Shown here: positions 1-13,906 of the stretch, piece by piece | How positions within the stretch are numbered: the first letter of the stretch is position 1 | How the letters are laid out: the number at the start of each line of letters is the position of its first letter | Assembly (NCBI GenBank): GCA_030035585.1 | Contig: CM057465.1 | Location: 32,258,001 to 32,322,000 of the forward strand | Length of the DNA: 64,000 nucleotides | Direction of reading: 5' to 3' | From: Dugong dugon | Taxonomy: Eukaryota > Chordata > Mammalia > Sirenia > Dugongidae | Translations under genes and position numbers: made by a program | The notes under the pieces: generated by a model | What the model saw: the letters and a program-made list of their open reading frames with translations, nothing else | The model's database searches: none | Told to the model about the DNA's origin: nothing

Positions 1-1929
1 CTGTGACCAGCTATCTTCTTTCTTGGATTTTTACCTCTTTATTTTCCAGACTCTGAAAGTCTTAAATTTCAACCTCTAACTCCTCAGCCAGATAATTCTG
101 CTGAAAATCTAAACTCTGTGTTCTGTGAAAACTAGGGAGGTGGGTGGGGAGTTGCTCTCTAACTAAATGTGGAGCTTTAAAGTAGTTATTTTAAAATATT
201 TTATCCAGACTTCATACATTTTTATCAGTGGAGGGTTGGTAGTGCATTCAAGCTACTTTGCTATTATTGATAGGGAAACTCCTCTCAAGGCGTTTTGTTT
301 TCTGGAAAATTTTTTTGAATTATAACTTTAAGTATTTTGCTGCTTTGTTTTTGGTTTTCTTCTTCAAAGGTACTGTTTATTGTAAATACTGTATCTCCTG
401 TCTTCTACAACTATTGTTTAATCTTTTGCATTCATCTCTAATGTCTATTGATCTTATCTTATTTATGCTCATATTTCTCAATCTTGTCCTCTGTGACATT
501 TACCATATTTTCTGTCATGTGCTCCTCATTTGTGTGATGGTTTTATTTTTCTCTACCACTTTTTCTTGAATCCTGACAGCTTACATTTTATCTCTTTTCT
601 GATTGGCGTTCTTGACTTAAGGAGGTGGGGTTCTTTCATTAATATTTTTCCTGGAAATACATATCATGAAAATTTTTCTCTCTTCCATGCTAGTATTTTT
701 AGTGATAATTCTTCATCTACCATTTTATATGCTGATTCCTTTCCTCCTTTCTTCTTGCAGTATTTATTATTATTGTTGTTGTTGAGTTTGTACTAGTGTC
801 TTTCTGTTTATTTCGTCTTTAAGTGAGGTTAGATCTTCCTGGATCAGCTAGTTGCATGACGCTCAAATCAAAGAAGAGGAAAGCCCATAAATCTATGGTA
901 GCAGAATTTTTTTTTTTTTATGTTACAGGATTATGTGTGTGAATTAGTTCTCTTAGCCTAGATCTCATCTGCCAGTGAAGATCAGCAGTTTTAGTTTCAT
1001 TAATGGACTGTTTTCTGCAAATAGGACTTCTCTGAGTGATTCCTTATTCAGCCCCCTACTTCTCCTTCCCTTTGGGACCAAACTAGTTCCTTAAAGTTCT
1101 CACAACCAGCTTGCATCCTCAAATCTAATTATTGTTTACAAAAATTATTGCTTTTAGATATTTAAGTAAGTCACTTACTTTGGAGATGTCATCTAATAAC
1201 TTTTTTCTGAGATCTACAGCAATGAATGTCCTCTTTTGCTGTATTTTCATAGTCTTGTTTTATCGTTACCGCCTTTGGCAACACTTCATCCAATTTTGTG
1301 TTTAGGGGTTCTGTATATCTCCAGAATCTGCAAAACTGGAGTTTGTGTTTCTGTTTTCCTTTGCCTTTGGGAGACTCCTAAAAGGAAAAGAGAGAAAATG
1401 CTGAGTTTAGTCTATCAGGCTTCCAGAAGCCTAAAATTTAGTTTGAGTTCCTTCCTCTTTGATCTGAGGATTATTCAGGGGTATCCTTAATTTCCATATA
1501 TATAGAATTTTACTCTTTTTTTTAAAATTAATATACTGGATTGTAATCATCTAATGCATCCAATAATATAATACTGTTTTGAATTTTAAAAGTTTTCAAG
1601 TGAACAACTACATAACTAACTTTATAAAATGTCCCGTAGATATTCGAAAAGTTAAAATTTGAATTCAAAGGATATAAAGTTATATATTTTATAAAGTGTA
1701 TCTATTTAAAATATATTTTGCATTTATATTACTTTCTAATCTTTTAGTTGTATCCCAGTAGAATATTCCACTGTGACTGGATTTTTATCAAGTTTTCCTT
1801 GATACATTTTGAACACTTTTACTTTCCCATTGCCTCTCTGCCTAATGCCTACTTATATTTAGGCTAATAGGTTAATAATTCCTCCTTACTTGCCCTATAC
1901 TATTTTAAGAATTTTTAATTCAGCACTTC
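1..1929. other. GLIPR1L2 intron, left part, unassigned sequence
   Basis: AT-rich sequence in which I recognise no exon or confident repeat. The T-rich character of 300-820 resembles decayed antisense L1, but I cannot place it in a family. It is inferred to be intronic because the next GLIPR1L2 exon at 7119 begins in mid-protein. I looked for the preceding CAP-domain exon here and up to 7118 and did not find it. Confidence 0.5.
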
Positions 1930-2096
1930 TATTGTGGCTCAGTGGAAGAAAGGCCTGGCAATCTGCTTCCCTAAAGATTACAGCCAAGAAAACCTGTGGA
2001 TCTCAGATCTACTCTATAACACATGGAGTTTCCATGAGTCAGAAGCGGCTCAATTGTAACAGGTTTGGTTTGTTTTGTTTTGTTTTGTTTTGTATT
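1930..2096 (+). mobile_element. AfroSINE copy, diverged and 5' truncated
   Basis: The order of SINE landmarks is kept: a short head remnant (ggctcagtgg), the body aaggcctggcaatctgcttc, and the tail catgagtcagaagcggctca followed by a (GTTTT)n run. It lies in the left GLIPR1L2 intron. Confidence 0.8.
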
Positions 2097-2770
2097 AGTG
2101 AATGAATAGACAGAGATATCAGTGTGTATAATTATATATAATTGATAATCAAGGAGTAGATCCAAATACGTATATAAATGATTATGATACAAGTGGCATT
2201 TACAATCGGGATAAATTATGATTATTAAATAATGAAATCAGGAGAGCAGACTAACTCTATAGAAATAAAGCTTCATTCCTTCCTCACTCATTTCAGCAAA
2301 ATAAATTCCAAATGGAATTCCCAGACGAATGGTGGATTGGAGAAGTAGACAGATTTAAGACATTTAAGACACTTTAAGGAAATATAAATAATAGGATTGC
2401 TAGATCATTTTATTAAATAATGAGAGAGGAAAGAGGCAAGGACGATTCTCAGATTTATGACTTAAGCATAGATTGTATTGCCACTAGCTGTAATGGGGAA
2501 CACTGTACTTTTTAGGAGAGAAAATTATGCGCTCCATTTTGAACGTAATTAATTTTAGTTGGCTGTAGCATATTTGCTTTGATTTAGTAAGTATGTAGAT
2601 GGTTATATGGATCAGAAGCTCATGAGAGAAGTGTGGCGTAGAATAAATATTTGGAGTAGCGGAAATCTACCAATGAAAGAGTATAAAGTGAGAAGAGAAG
2701 AGGATCTCTGGAATGCCATCATTTAAGGGCAGTTCGAGGAAGATATGGTGGAATAGGGGACCGTTTAATA
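2097..2770. other. Intronic sequence, nothing recognised
   Basis: Unique-looking AT-rich DNA between two SINEs. No exon, RNA gene or repeat family is apparent by eye. Confidence 0.4.
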
Positions 2771-2784
2771 AGGAGTGGCCATAC

Positions 2785-2962
2785 CAAAAAAAAAAAAAAA
2801 CCCCAAATCTGTTGCCAGTGAGTCGATTCCTACTAATGCCAGCCGCATAGGACAGAGGAGAACTGCCTCATAGGGTTTCCAAGGAGCGCCTGGTGTGTTC
2901 GAAGTGCCGACCTTTTGGTCAGTAGCTGTAACACTTAACCAACTACACTACCAGGGTTTCCA
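2785..2962 (-). mobile_element. AfroSINE copy with target site duplication
   Basis: Antisense copy running from its A-tail (aaaaaaaaccccaaatctgt) through ggtttccaaggagcgcctgg to the head complement. It is flanked by a 14-bp repeat with two mismatches, aggagtggccatac at 2771 and aggagtagacatac at 2963. That fixes both ends of the insertion. Confidence 0.9.
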
Positions 2963-3432
2963 AGGAGTAGACATACAGGTAGGAGAAAAAAGAGAAGAAT
3001 ACGGTATCATAGGAGCCATGGGGAAACTAATGTTTTTAAAAGGAAGAAGTCATCCAAAATTTAAATTTTAAGAGGTCAAGCAAAGTAAAGACTTAAAAAT
3101 ATCATATCAGATTTAGAGAGAATGTCATTGGTAAACTTAGGGAGAACCATTTCCATGGAGTATAGGGGACTGCTGCCAGGTTGGAATGAACTGAGGGATG
3201 AGAGGAAGCCACGGAAATGGATACAGTATGATCACCTTGTTCAAGACATTTAATTGTGAGGGGTAAGAAAGAGGGAGGGTAATTAGCTGCAGAAAGAGTA
3301 AGATTAATGTGGTTTTTCTTCATTGTTATTGTTTTTATTTGTTTTGTTTTTAAGATGGGAAAGATGTAAGCATGTTTAAATATTGACATGACGATGCTAA
3401 TACAGAATAAAAGGTTAAGTATACAAGGCAGA

Positions 3433-3636
3433 AGGAGCCCTGGTAGCACAATGTTTAAGCATTCAGCTGTTAACTGAAAGGTCAGCAGTTCAAACCCACC
3501 AGCAGTTACAAGGGAGAAAAGACCAGGAGATCTGCTCTCATGAAGATTACAGCCTAGGAAACCCTATGGAGCAGTTCTACTGTGTCTTATAGGGTCGCTA
3601 TGGGTCAGAATTGACTCAATGGCACACAACAATATA
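3433..3636 (+). mobile_element. AfroSINE copy, full length
   Basis: Head ggagccctggtagcacaatg, B-box-like cagcagttcaaaccc, body gaccaggagatctgctctc and tail agaattgactcaatggcaca ending in ACAACAATA. The ACAACAA ending matches the 3' end of the RTE LINE at 17640-17672. Confidence 0.9.
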
Positions 3637-3642
3637 AGGCAG

Positions 3643-3858
3643 AGGAATCCCTGGGTGACACATAGGGTTAAATTCTCAACTACTAGCCGAAAGCTTGGCA
3701 GTTGGAACCCACTCGGGGGTGCCTCAGAAGATAAGCCTGGTGATCTGCTTTGAAAGGTCACAGCCTTAAAAACTCTATGGAGCACAGTTCTACTTTGCAC
3801 ACATTGGATTGCCATGAGTCGAAATCGACTTGACAGCAGTTGACAAAAACAACAAATA
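3643..3858 (+). mobile_element. AfroSINE copy, variant with longer body
   Basis: Only a few bases separate it from the preceding SINE. The head is diverged (gaatccctgggtgacacata). The body has gatctgctttgaaaggtcac and ctatggagcacagttctact, and the tail is gaaatcgacttgacagcag followed by ACAAAAACAACAA. The GGAGCACAGTTCTACT form differs from the GGGGCAGTTCTACT form, so at least two AfroSINE subtypes occur here. Confidence 0.85.
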
Positions 3859-4006
3859 CAAGGCAGAGTATATGTAATCAAGGCTGCAAGTACCTGAGAA
3901 GATGCAAGGGATTAGGAGCTTTAGATAGAAGGAGGAGCAATTTTTCAGTTGTATTAGAAAGGAAGAAAAGTAGGAATAGGTATGTTTGTAATATTTAGTG
4001 ACAGAA

Positions 4007-4117
4007 TTTTTTTTTTTTTTATTGTACTTCAGGTGAAAGCATACAGAACAAATAGTTTCTCACAAAACAGTAGTACACATATTGTTTTATGACATTGGTT
4101 AACAACCCCACAACATG
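4007..4117 (-). mobile_element. Minimal L1 3'-end insertion
   Basis: Only about 110 bp of the afrotherian L1 3' UTR tail is present: T-run, attgtacttcaggtgaaag, then the complement of the terminal UTR. Flanks carry a perfect 10-bp target duplication, agtgacagaa at 3997-4006 and 4118-4127. It matches the ends of the longer copies at 53619 and 59366, which shows it is a severely 5'-truncated L1. Confidence 0.85.
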
Positions 4118-4127
4118 AGTGACAGAA

Positions 4128-5055
4128 AATTTTTCAAGTTTCAATCTAACAACAGTGAAGTAGAACAGAACATGTCCTGAGAGTAAAGGAGGAGGCAGTG
4201 GAGCTGGAATTTTGATGGTTAGGGAGGGTTTGAAACAGTTACTGTGGAAAGTGAGAAGTCAGAAGGAAGTTGACTAGGGAACGGTAGAAGAATTCTTTAC
4301 CTAGTTTAATAGTTTTAATAATTTTTCTCAAGCAGCACTCCTGGATCAGACATGGAGCATGCTGATAGTTGGATTCCTCTAATTTCTCCAGAACTGGAGT
4401 TTTGTCAAGTGGATGTGAAGGAAATGAGTGCAAGACAGTTTCAGGTTTCGGCTAGAGAACATGGGAAGCAATTGACTTCAGCTGGATAGAGAAGAGAGAA
4501 CAGGATGGGTAGTGAGAAAATTGGAGAGAAAATAGACTCGAGGCATCAATGTAATTAATAAACAACTGTGCCAGGAGTAAATGAGTGAGCAACCTGAAAA
4601 GATAAAAGATTGTAGACAGTGAGTGGAATGTCTGATTTGTGACTTCAGAGATGAAGCAGTTTAAGGGAGGACAAGATTCAGAGTGTGGCTTATAAGAGTG
4701 GTTGATAATTATGGAGTATTGGGAAGTTTTTTGATGGTGAAGACATCCAGTAACAGAGAAGCCAAGTTACTGTATGAATCATCCATATGAATCTTACAAT
4801 CATCTAGGTCCCAGATTCCAGGACAATGGAAACATTTGGTCTGAGCCAGGTGCTGAAGACTTCAGTGAATAAAGACGTGTAATCAGGAATAGATAGCTGT
4901 CTTGAGGAGGGTCAGAAGATGGTCCAGCTAAATAGTATTGGCCTCAAAGGTGCTTTATCAGCTTTTAACTATGGTCCCCAATCCTTTAGGTGCAGGATGT
5001 GGAAGTAAAAGGAAGAGATCTGGCCAACTGGGTTTTACAGGAAGTAATACAAAGT
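4128..5055. other. Intronic sequence, nothing recognised
   Basis: Purine-rich, unique-looking intronic DNA. I found no exon of the CAP family, no RNA gene and no repeat I could name. Confidence 0.4.
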
Positions 5056-5162
5056 AAAGGAGCCCTGGTGGTGCAGTGCTAAAGTGCTGGACTGCTAACC
5101 CAAACGTTGGTGGTTCAAACCCACCAGCTACTCCACGGGAGAAAGATGTGGCAGCCTTAAGG
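5056..5162 (+). mobile_element. AfroSINE fragment, 3' part missing
   Basis: Well preserved head ggagccctggtggtgcagtg and ggttcaaacccaccagct, then gagaaagatgtggcagcctt. Similarity fades after that; the gagtcggaatcgactc tail is absent, so the copy is decayed or deleted at its 3' side. Confidence 0.8.
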
Positions 5163-7224
<2,062 letters not shown>

Positions 7225-8619
7225 TAAATGTGAAAAGGAAAAAAAAAAGTCCATGGTGCATTGGACAAGAAAAATGAAGTGATTGATCACTAGTTTTTCA
7301 TTGCCATGTTAATATTTTTCCTTTGATCCGAATGCTGTTATTATCAAAGGAGGATTGAAACAGAATCATCTTTAGAGTTTTCTAAACTACACAGCCTCTT
7401 CTGCCTCTCCTTACCCCTCTTCCTGCCCCTAAGAGCATACCAGAATGTCAAAAAGAATGAATAAGAACTAACAGTTATACTCTGAAAAAAGTATTATAGT
7501 TAACAACAGTCTAAGAGTGAGAGCTTTTGGGAATGACTGCTCTAAAGGATGAGGTATCCCAAATATATATATAAAGAGAAGGTTGGTAAACTAGCAAATG
7601 TTTAATAGCCTTTTTAGTTCCTCCCCCCTTAAAAAAAAAACCCTAAAATCCCGCAAAATATTCAGCAAGAGAAAAATAGAAAATCTGTTAGATTAAATTT
7701 TTCTTTTTGTTTTCCCAAACATAAGTGCATATAATCCAAAAGTATAACTATACCTGGAATATACAGTTCTTAGAGGAATGTGATAAGGGGTAAAGTCAGA
7801 CAGTAGATAAGGAACATATACTTTTATGCACATCATTGGAGTGAATCCACTCCAACATTTCTATCCTTGCTTTACTTGAATTGTGAAGGAAAGTCTTGCT
7901 TTTTACTCTTGGTCTTCCTTTTCCACTTCTCATCCTTTTCCAGAAAAATTCAATCCTAAAATCATTAGGTAGGTCAGAGCTGCCAGAGGAACAGCCAGGT
8001 GTTCTATGTTATAAACATAAGCACGCTAATGAGGGATCCACACAGGATGCAGCAGGCATAGGGAGACAGCCTAAACAGGGTGAGGACAGTGTCCACAAGG
8101 GTTGCAGCTTGGCACAGGAAGTCAGAGCCTTTGTGGAGTGAGGCATGTGCCCATGTATGAGGTGAGGTGTCAGGTATTAGAGCCAGAGCAGGGTAAGAGG
8201 GATATGCAAGGGATAGCCTGGCATGTGGTTTCTGAGCCCAGACAAGATGAGGAGAACATCAGCATGGAGTGGGAAGGGACGATCTGGCATAGGATGTCAG
8301 ATTGAGCAGATGAGGAAGGCATCCATGGAGGGATGGTCTAGCACTGGATGTTGCAGCCCAAGTGGGATGAGTAGAGCTTTCACATAGGGGGTACCCTGGC
8401 ATGAAGTATCAGAACATGAGCAGGTAAGGGGGTATCCATGCTTAGGAGCAGCCTGGTGTGAGGTGTCAGACTCCAAAGTAGTTGAAGAAACCTTCAATGT
8501 AGGGAGGATGGGTCAGAGCCCAAATGGGGTAAAGAAAGAATCCCCACATTTGGAGCAATCTAGAGCTGGGTTTCAGAGTCTAAGCACAGGGTAGGGAGCC
8601 CAAGAGGAGGGCCAGCCTG

Positions 8620-9292
8620 TAGGTTGCCATATTAAGTACAGGATGCCCAGTTACACTTGAATTTCAGATTGTTACTGTTGTTGTTAGGTGCTGATGAATT
8701 GGCTCTGACTCATAGCAACCTTACGTATAACAGAAGGAAACATTGGCCAGTACTGTGCCATCCTCACAGTCATTGCCACTGTTGCAGCCACTGTGTCAGT
8801 CCATCTCATTGAGGGTCTCCCGCCTTTTTGCTGACCTTCTACTTTACCAAGCATGATGTCTTTCTCAAATGATTGGTCTCTCCTGATGACATATCCAAAG
8901 TAAGTGAGATGAAGTCTCACCATCGTTGCTTCTAAGGAGCATTCTGGCTATACTTCCTCCAAGACTGATTTGTTTGTTCATCTGGCAGTCAATGATTTAT
9001 TTAATATTCTTCACCAGCATTGCAATTCAAATGCATCAATTCTCCTTTGGTCTTCATTTTTCATTGTGGAGCTTTTGCACACATATGAGGTGATTGAAAA
9101 TACCATGGCTTGAGTCAAACACACCTTAGTCATGAAAATGACATTTTTGCATTTTAACACTTTGAAGAGATTTAGTATAAATATATCCCAAGTATTGCAT
9201 GGGATATACTTAAACATTAAACATCCTTTGTTGTTTTCTTAAATTTAACTGACCATCCTATATTCTTTGTTCACTAAATCTGGCAACTCTTA
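8620..9292. mobile_element. Inverted-repeat DNA element split by an RTE piece
   Basis: The left arm (ggttgccatattaagtacag ... gatgcccagttacacttg) and right arm (aaatttaactgaccatccta ... ctaaatctggcaact) are reverse complements. The inner right part also contains its own palindrome around gcatgggatatactt. This matches a familiar palindromic mammalian DNA element whose exact family name I cannot give. The host minisatellite's cagcctg is repeated at 8613-8619 and 9293-9299, as expected of a target duplication. Confidence 0.7.
8668..9173 (-). mobile_element. RTE LINE 3' fragment, antisense
   Basis: The complement of the RTE 3' end seen at 17171-17672: it begins ttgttgttaggtgctgatga, then has caagcatgatgtctttctc and ttctaaggagcattctggct, and ends in ttttaacactttgaagaga. 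It contains the C-terminal RTE reading frame in degraded form and is inserted in the inverted-repeat element. Confidence 0.85.
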
Positions 9293-9839
9293 CAGCCTGG
9301 AATGGGGTGTCAGAGCCGAAGCAGAATGAGGAGAGCACCCGTGATGGGGAGGAGGTAGAGGCAGTGATAAGGAGATTGGTAGCATAATGGGGGATTGATC
9401 AAATAAGTAAATAGATTAAGGATAATGGGAGCCAGGTTTCTCACTGAGAAACAGAGAATGGAGTTATAAATATATAAAGATAGAAAGCTAGCATGAACCT
9501 TGTGGTGTTGAGTTGAAATTAGAGGTATTGGTGTGAACTTATGAATTTCAGTCAATATAAATAAATACAGGAATAAACATAGGTATCAGTATGTGTATGT
9601 GTATATGCATACATATATTCCCTAACTCTGAGAGGGCCTTGGAGCAGCAGCCCCACCCCCCAAAAGCAGTGAGCACAACTAGCACCCAGATCTTGGTTTC
9701 TAAATTCTATTCTATTGCTAAAATACACCAGGACTCACTGGAGAAGAACCTGATTCCAGGGCTGGGGCAGGAAAAGTATAAGATGAACCCAGAACATCTT
9801 TTTGTATGTAAAAGCAAGGAAGTGCTCAAAGAATAATGG

Positions 9840-10735
9840 AATTATGTAACAAAAAATGACACATAAGCTATCATAAAAGACCCTCACTGGTTAAATCTGG
9901 AACAATTTGAGCGTCAAAATAATAAAAATAGTAATGGATTATAGCCCATTGGATAAAATAGGAAACTATGAATTCATACTGATATAAATTAATAAATGAA
10001 TAAATTGAAAGTTCTATGAGGAAGAGTTATTTACCTAGTGTCAATGTAAATCCCCATAAAAACACTTAATACTTACTAGGGGAAAAGGTGCAATTTCACA
10101 GTGGAGCAGCCTGGCAGATAATAGCTTAACCAAGTGAGCAAAGTAACATCATCAGTAATGGAACAAATTAAAGCTGTCCGCCAACTGAGAGGATGCAATG
10201 AGAAGACAGCATTACTTCTGTGGTATTCCTGCCAAAGATGCATAATCTAATCCAATCACAAGGAGGCATCAAATCAATGCAAGATAAGGATTTGTTTTAA
10301 AAAATGATCTGTCTACAAAAGTAACTGTCGTATTATCTTAAAAAATGCCAACCAAGATCATGAAAATCAAAGAAAAAATGAACTGCTTCAGACTAAAGGA
10401 AACTAAATAGACATGAAAACTAAATGCCATGCATGACTCAGAACAGAATCCATTTACTATAAAGGATATTATTGGTATAATTGACAAAAGTGGAATAGAG
10501 TCTGAGGATTAGAGGGTAATAATGTAAGAATGTTAATTTTCTGATTTGGATGGTTATATTGTGGTTATTTTAGAATGACCTTATTTGTAGGGAATGCACA
10601 CTAAGGACGCTGGGATGATGAGGCATCTGGTTGGCAACTTACTTTCAAATAGTTCAAAATTAAAGTTATTTCTACTCAACTTTTTTGTAAGTTGGTGATT
10701 GTTTCAAAATTTTTTCAATTTAAAAAAAATAAATG
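9840..10735 (+). mobile_element. Old L1-type 3' untranslated region (tentative)
   Basis: The text pattern (tagcccattggataaaata, acagtggagcagcctggcag, gatgcataatctaatccaatc, ending caatttaaaaaaaataaatg) resembles a widespread mammalian repeat that I associate with old L1 3' UTRs. No reading frame is expected. The family assignment is from memory and uncertain. Confidence 0.4.
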
Positions 10736-11580
10736 CAGAATCTCAGGAAATTTTGGAGGCTTTTGTTACATATTCCAGGAGATAGAAATGAAAGCTTATA
10801 TTGGAGCATGTAAGAGAAATATGAGTAAAACAAATTTGGTTAGTGTTTATGGAGCAGTATTAGCAAATTTTGGAGACTAATTTGATAGGGTGATGAGAAA
10901 AAAAGAGTCTAAGATCACTTCGAGGTTTGGGGTTTGGTTGACCAATGTGTAATTTATAAAGATTGAATTATATGAGGGAGAGCTTATGGCAAAGAGATGA
11001 TGGGTTTAGATGCTTGTTTAGCTTCTGAGTAGATAACACTAATAAGATTCAGGCACAGATTAGGGCTATATTTGAGAATAATTAGCATATATATGAAGTT
11101 AAACACATAAAAAAGAAGAACTCACCTAAGTACAAAACACAGAGAAAGAAGAGTATTATACAAAGGGGGGTATCCTGCGGAAAAACAATGAAAAAGCATA
11201 GAGAAGGAGAATCTCTTGAAAGAGAATAAGGAGAAACAGTTGTAGGACAAGAAGAAGAAAGTATAGTGTCACAGAAGCAAAGGGAATGAAGTACTTAGCA
11301 AGAGAGTAATCAACTGAGCAATATGCAGCAGAGAAGTCCCATTGAGAAATGAAGAGAGCCCATGAATCTGGCAACGTGGAGATCATTGGGGACCTAAGCG
11401 AGAGAAGTTTCAGAGGAATGGTAGGGGTAGCAACCAGACGGACTGCCATGCGTTCAAAGTGAACGGAAAGTAACAAGTAGAAATATTTAAGGCAATATCA
11501 GTCTGTCAAAAAGCTTCTAACTTTCCACTAAAAACACTTGCAATTAACAGATATTTATTAAGTGGTGACTATGTGCCAAA

Positions 11581-11762
11581 TAGTAGCCCTGGTGGCGCCG
11601 TGTTTAAAGCGATCGACTACTAACTGAAAGGTCAGTGGGTCGAAATCACCGGTAGCTCCATGGGAAAAGATGTGGTAGTCTGCCTCTGTAGAGATTTACA
11701 GCCTCGGAAACCGTATGGGGTTGCTATGAGTCAGAATCAACTCAAAGGCAGTGGATTTGGGG
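11581..11762 (+). mobile_element. AfroSINE copy with perfect target duplication
   Basis: Head tagccctggtggcgccgtg, body gggaaaagatgtggtagtct and tail tatgagtcagaatcaactc. The 11-bp sequence tatgtgccaaa flanks it at 11570-11580 and 11763-11773. The target is an ancient L2/MIR-type sequence. Confidence 0.9.
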
Positions 11763-12078
11763 TATGTGCCAAACATTGTACCATGAAGTGGGAATAAAAT
11801 AATGAGGGAGACACACTTCCTGCCCTCTTTTAACTTACAGTGTAGCTAGGAAGATAGGTGTTTAAAATAAGCAATAATATTGTAAACATAGGACTGTCAT
11901 GCTTTTAATATTTTTTATATATTTATTTAAAGTTCATATGTATATTTATATTACCATCATAAAATCAGGGTAGAGAACAGTTCCATCACTCTAAAATTAC
12001 TCCCTGATATTATCCTTTTATAGTCATACTCTCCACCCACCCCTAACCTCTGCCAACCTATGAGCTGTTCATCACCTT

Positions 12079-12269
12079 GTTGTTACTAGGTGCCGTCCAG
12101 TCAATTTTCTACTTACAGCAACCCAATGTGACAGACTAAAATTGTGCCATAGGATCCCCTAGGGATCTTTATAGAAGCAGATTGCCAAGTCTTTTCTTTG
12201 GCGGAGCTACTGATGGGTTTGAGCTGCCTGCAACCAAGCACTTAACCATTCCGCCACTAGGACTCCTTT
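12079..12269 (-). mobile_element. AfroSINE copy inside the antisense L1
   Basis: Antisense copy starting ttgttactaggtgccgtcca and ending ccgccactaggactcctttt. A 10-bp duplication with one mismatch flanks it (tcatcacctt at 12069, tcctcacctt at 12270). Confidence 0.9.
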
Positions 12270-13456
12270 TCCTCACCTTAGTTTTATATTTTTTGAGACT
12301 GTAAGTGGGATCATACAGTATGTAACCTTTGGAGGCTGGCTTTTTTTTTCTGCACTCAACATAATGCCTTTGAGATTTACACACATTGTAGTATATGTCA
12401 ATAGTCTATTCCTTTCTTTGCTGAGTAGTTTTACAGTCGTACCACAGTTTGTTTTTTCATTCGCTTGTTGAAGGACGTTTAAGTTGTTTCCCATTTTTGG
12501 CAATTATGAACATAGCTGCTATAAACGTTTATGTACAGGTTATTTTGTGAATGTGTTTTTATTTTCCTAGGGTAAATACCCAGGAGTGAGATTGCTGGAT
12601 CATATGGTGTGGGTTGAACTTTATAAGAAACTACCAGACCATTTTCCAGAGTGGCTTACCATTTTGCATTCCCACCAGCAACATATGATACTTCCAATTG
12701 CTTTGCCTTCTCACGCACACTTGGTATCTTCAGTATTTTTTTAGCCATTCTAACAGGTTTGTAGTGGTATCTCATCTTGGTTTTAATTTTCATTTCCCTA
12801 ATAGATAATGATGTAGAACATCATTTTATGTGCTTATATGTCCTCATTATAGCCTCTTTGGTGAAGTGTCTATTCAAATCCTTTGCCAGTTTTTTAATTG
12901 TATTGTTTGTGTTCTTGTTTTGAGTTTTAAGAGTTCTTTATTCTAGATATAAATCCTTTGATCAACAAGTGATTTGAAAATAATTTCTCCCAATCTGTAG
13001 CTTATCTTTTCATTCTCCTAAAGTATCTTTTCATGAAGCAAAGTTTATAATTTTAATGAAGTCCAACTTACCGATTTTTTTCCTTTATGAATCCTACTTT
13101 TGTTATCATGCCTAAGAATTCTCTACCTAACCTCAGGTCTCAAAGATTTTCTCCTAAAGGTTTTTAGTTTTGTATTTTAAATTTTAGATCTATGATTTAT
13201 TTTGAGTTGATTTTTTAATAAGTTGAGGTTTATGTTGAAGTTCATTTTTTTCTTTTTTGCATATGGAAAACTAACTGTTCCAGCACTGTTTGCTGAAAAG
13301 ACTGTCCTTTCACAGTTGAATTGTTTTTATACTTCTGTCAAAAATCAATTGAGCATATTCGTGTGGGTCTACTTCAGGCTCCTCTGTTCTGTTCCATTGA
13401 TCAATGTGCCTATTCCTCCACCAATCCCATATTGTCTTGATTATTGTAGTTATATG

Positions 13457-13708
13457 TTGTTAGTTGCTGTCAAGTCGATTCTTACTTACAGCGAACTCAT
13501 GTGTACAAAGTAGAACTGCTCCATAGGAATTTTAAGGCTGTGACATCGCTTTGAGTCAGAATTGACTCAATGGCAATGGATTTCTTGGTTTTGACCTATC
13601 AGAAGCAGATCACCAGTCCTGTCTTCTGAGGTAACTCTGGGTGGTTCCAGCCACCAACCTTTTGGATACTAGTTGAGCACTTAACCATTTGCGCCACCCA
13701 GAGACTCC
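13457..13708 (-). mobile_element. AfroSINE copy carrying an inserted SINE tail
   Basis: Antisense AfroSINE flanked by an 11-bp perfect repeat, tgtagttatat at 13446-13456 and 13709-13719. Within it, about 13546-13593 is a short SINE tail in the opposite (sense) orientation (gagtcagaattgactcaatg then gcaatggatttcttggtttt). It interrupts what should be a continuous ggctgtgacctttcagaagc. Confidence 0.85.
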
Positions 13709-13719
13709 TGTAGTTATAT

Positions 13720-13847
13720 ACCCGTTGCCGTCATAGCAACCCTATAGGACAGAGTAGAACTGCTTCATAGGGTTTCCAAGGAGCGGCTGGTGGATTTGAA
13801 CTGCCGACCTTTTGGTTAGCAGCCGAGGTCTTAACCACTGTGCCTCC
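13720..13847 (-). mobile_element. AfroSINE copy, third user of the same target
   Basis: Begins cccgttgccgtcatagcaac, with 10 bp of the usual tail missing, and ends ttaaccactgtgcctccat. It abuts the preceding SINE directly and is followed by tagttgtgta, a diverged third copy of the tagttatata target. Confidence 0.85.
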
Positions 13848-13865
13848 ATAGTTGTGTAAAATTCC

Positions 13866-13906
13866 TTGCTGTCCAGTCGATTCTGACTCATAGTGACCCA
13901 ATATAG
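13866..13906 (-). mobile_element. AfroSINE tail fragment
   Basis: About 40 bp of antisense SINE 3' end (tgctgtccagtcgattctga then ctcatagtgaccc). No body or head follows. It lies between the SINE cluster and the RTE LINE. Confidence 0.65.

Larger units (their letters stand above)
8045..9350 (+). repeat. Degenerate minisatellite, about 57-60 bp period
   Basis: About eleven imperfect tandem units share the pattern AGCCTGGCATG-GGTGTCAGAGCC-AAGCAGGATGAGGA-GGCATCCATG-GGGA. Clear units start near 8211, 8275, 8331, 8390, 8447, 8504 and 8557. The last partial unit is at 9293, separated from the others by the inverted-repeat element at 8620-9292. Two open frames cross it, but they follow the repeat and show no protein similarity. 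Unit divergence is high, so the array is old. Confidence 0.75.

Noticed and set aside
8045-8612. Coding capacity across the minisatellite (frames at 7896, 8102 and 8297 minus).
   Set aside because: The frames follow the tandem units and show no protein family. The open length is explained by repeat composition.
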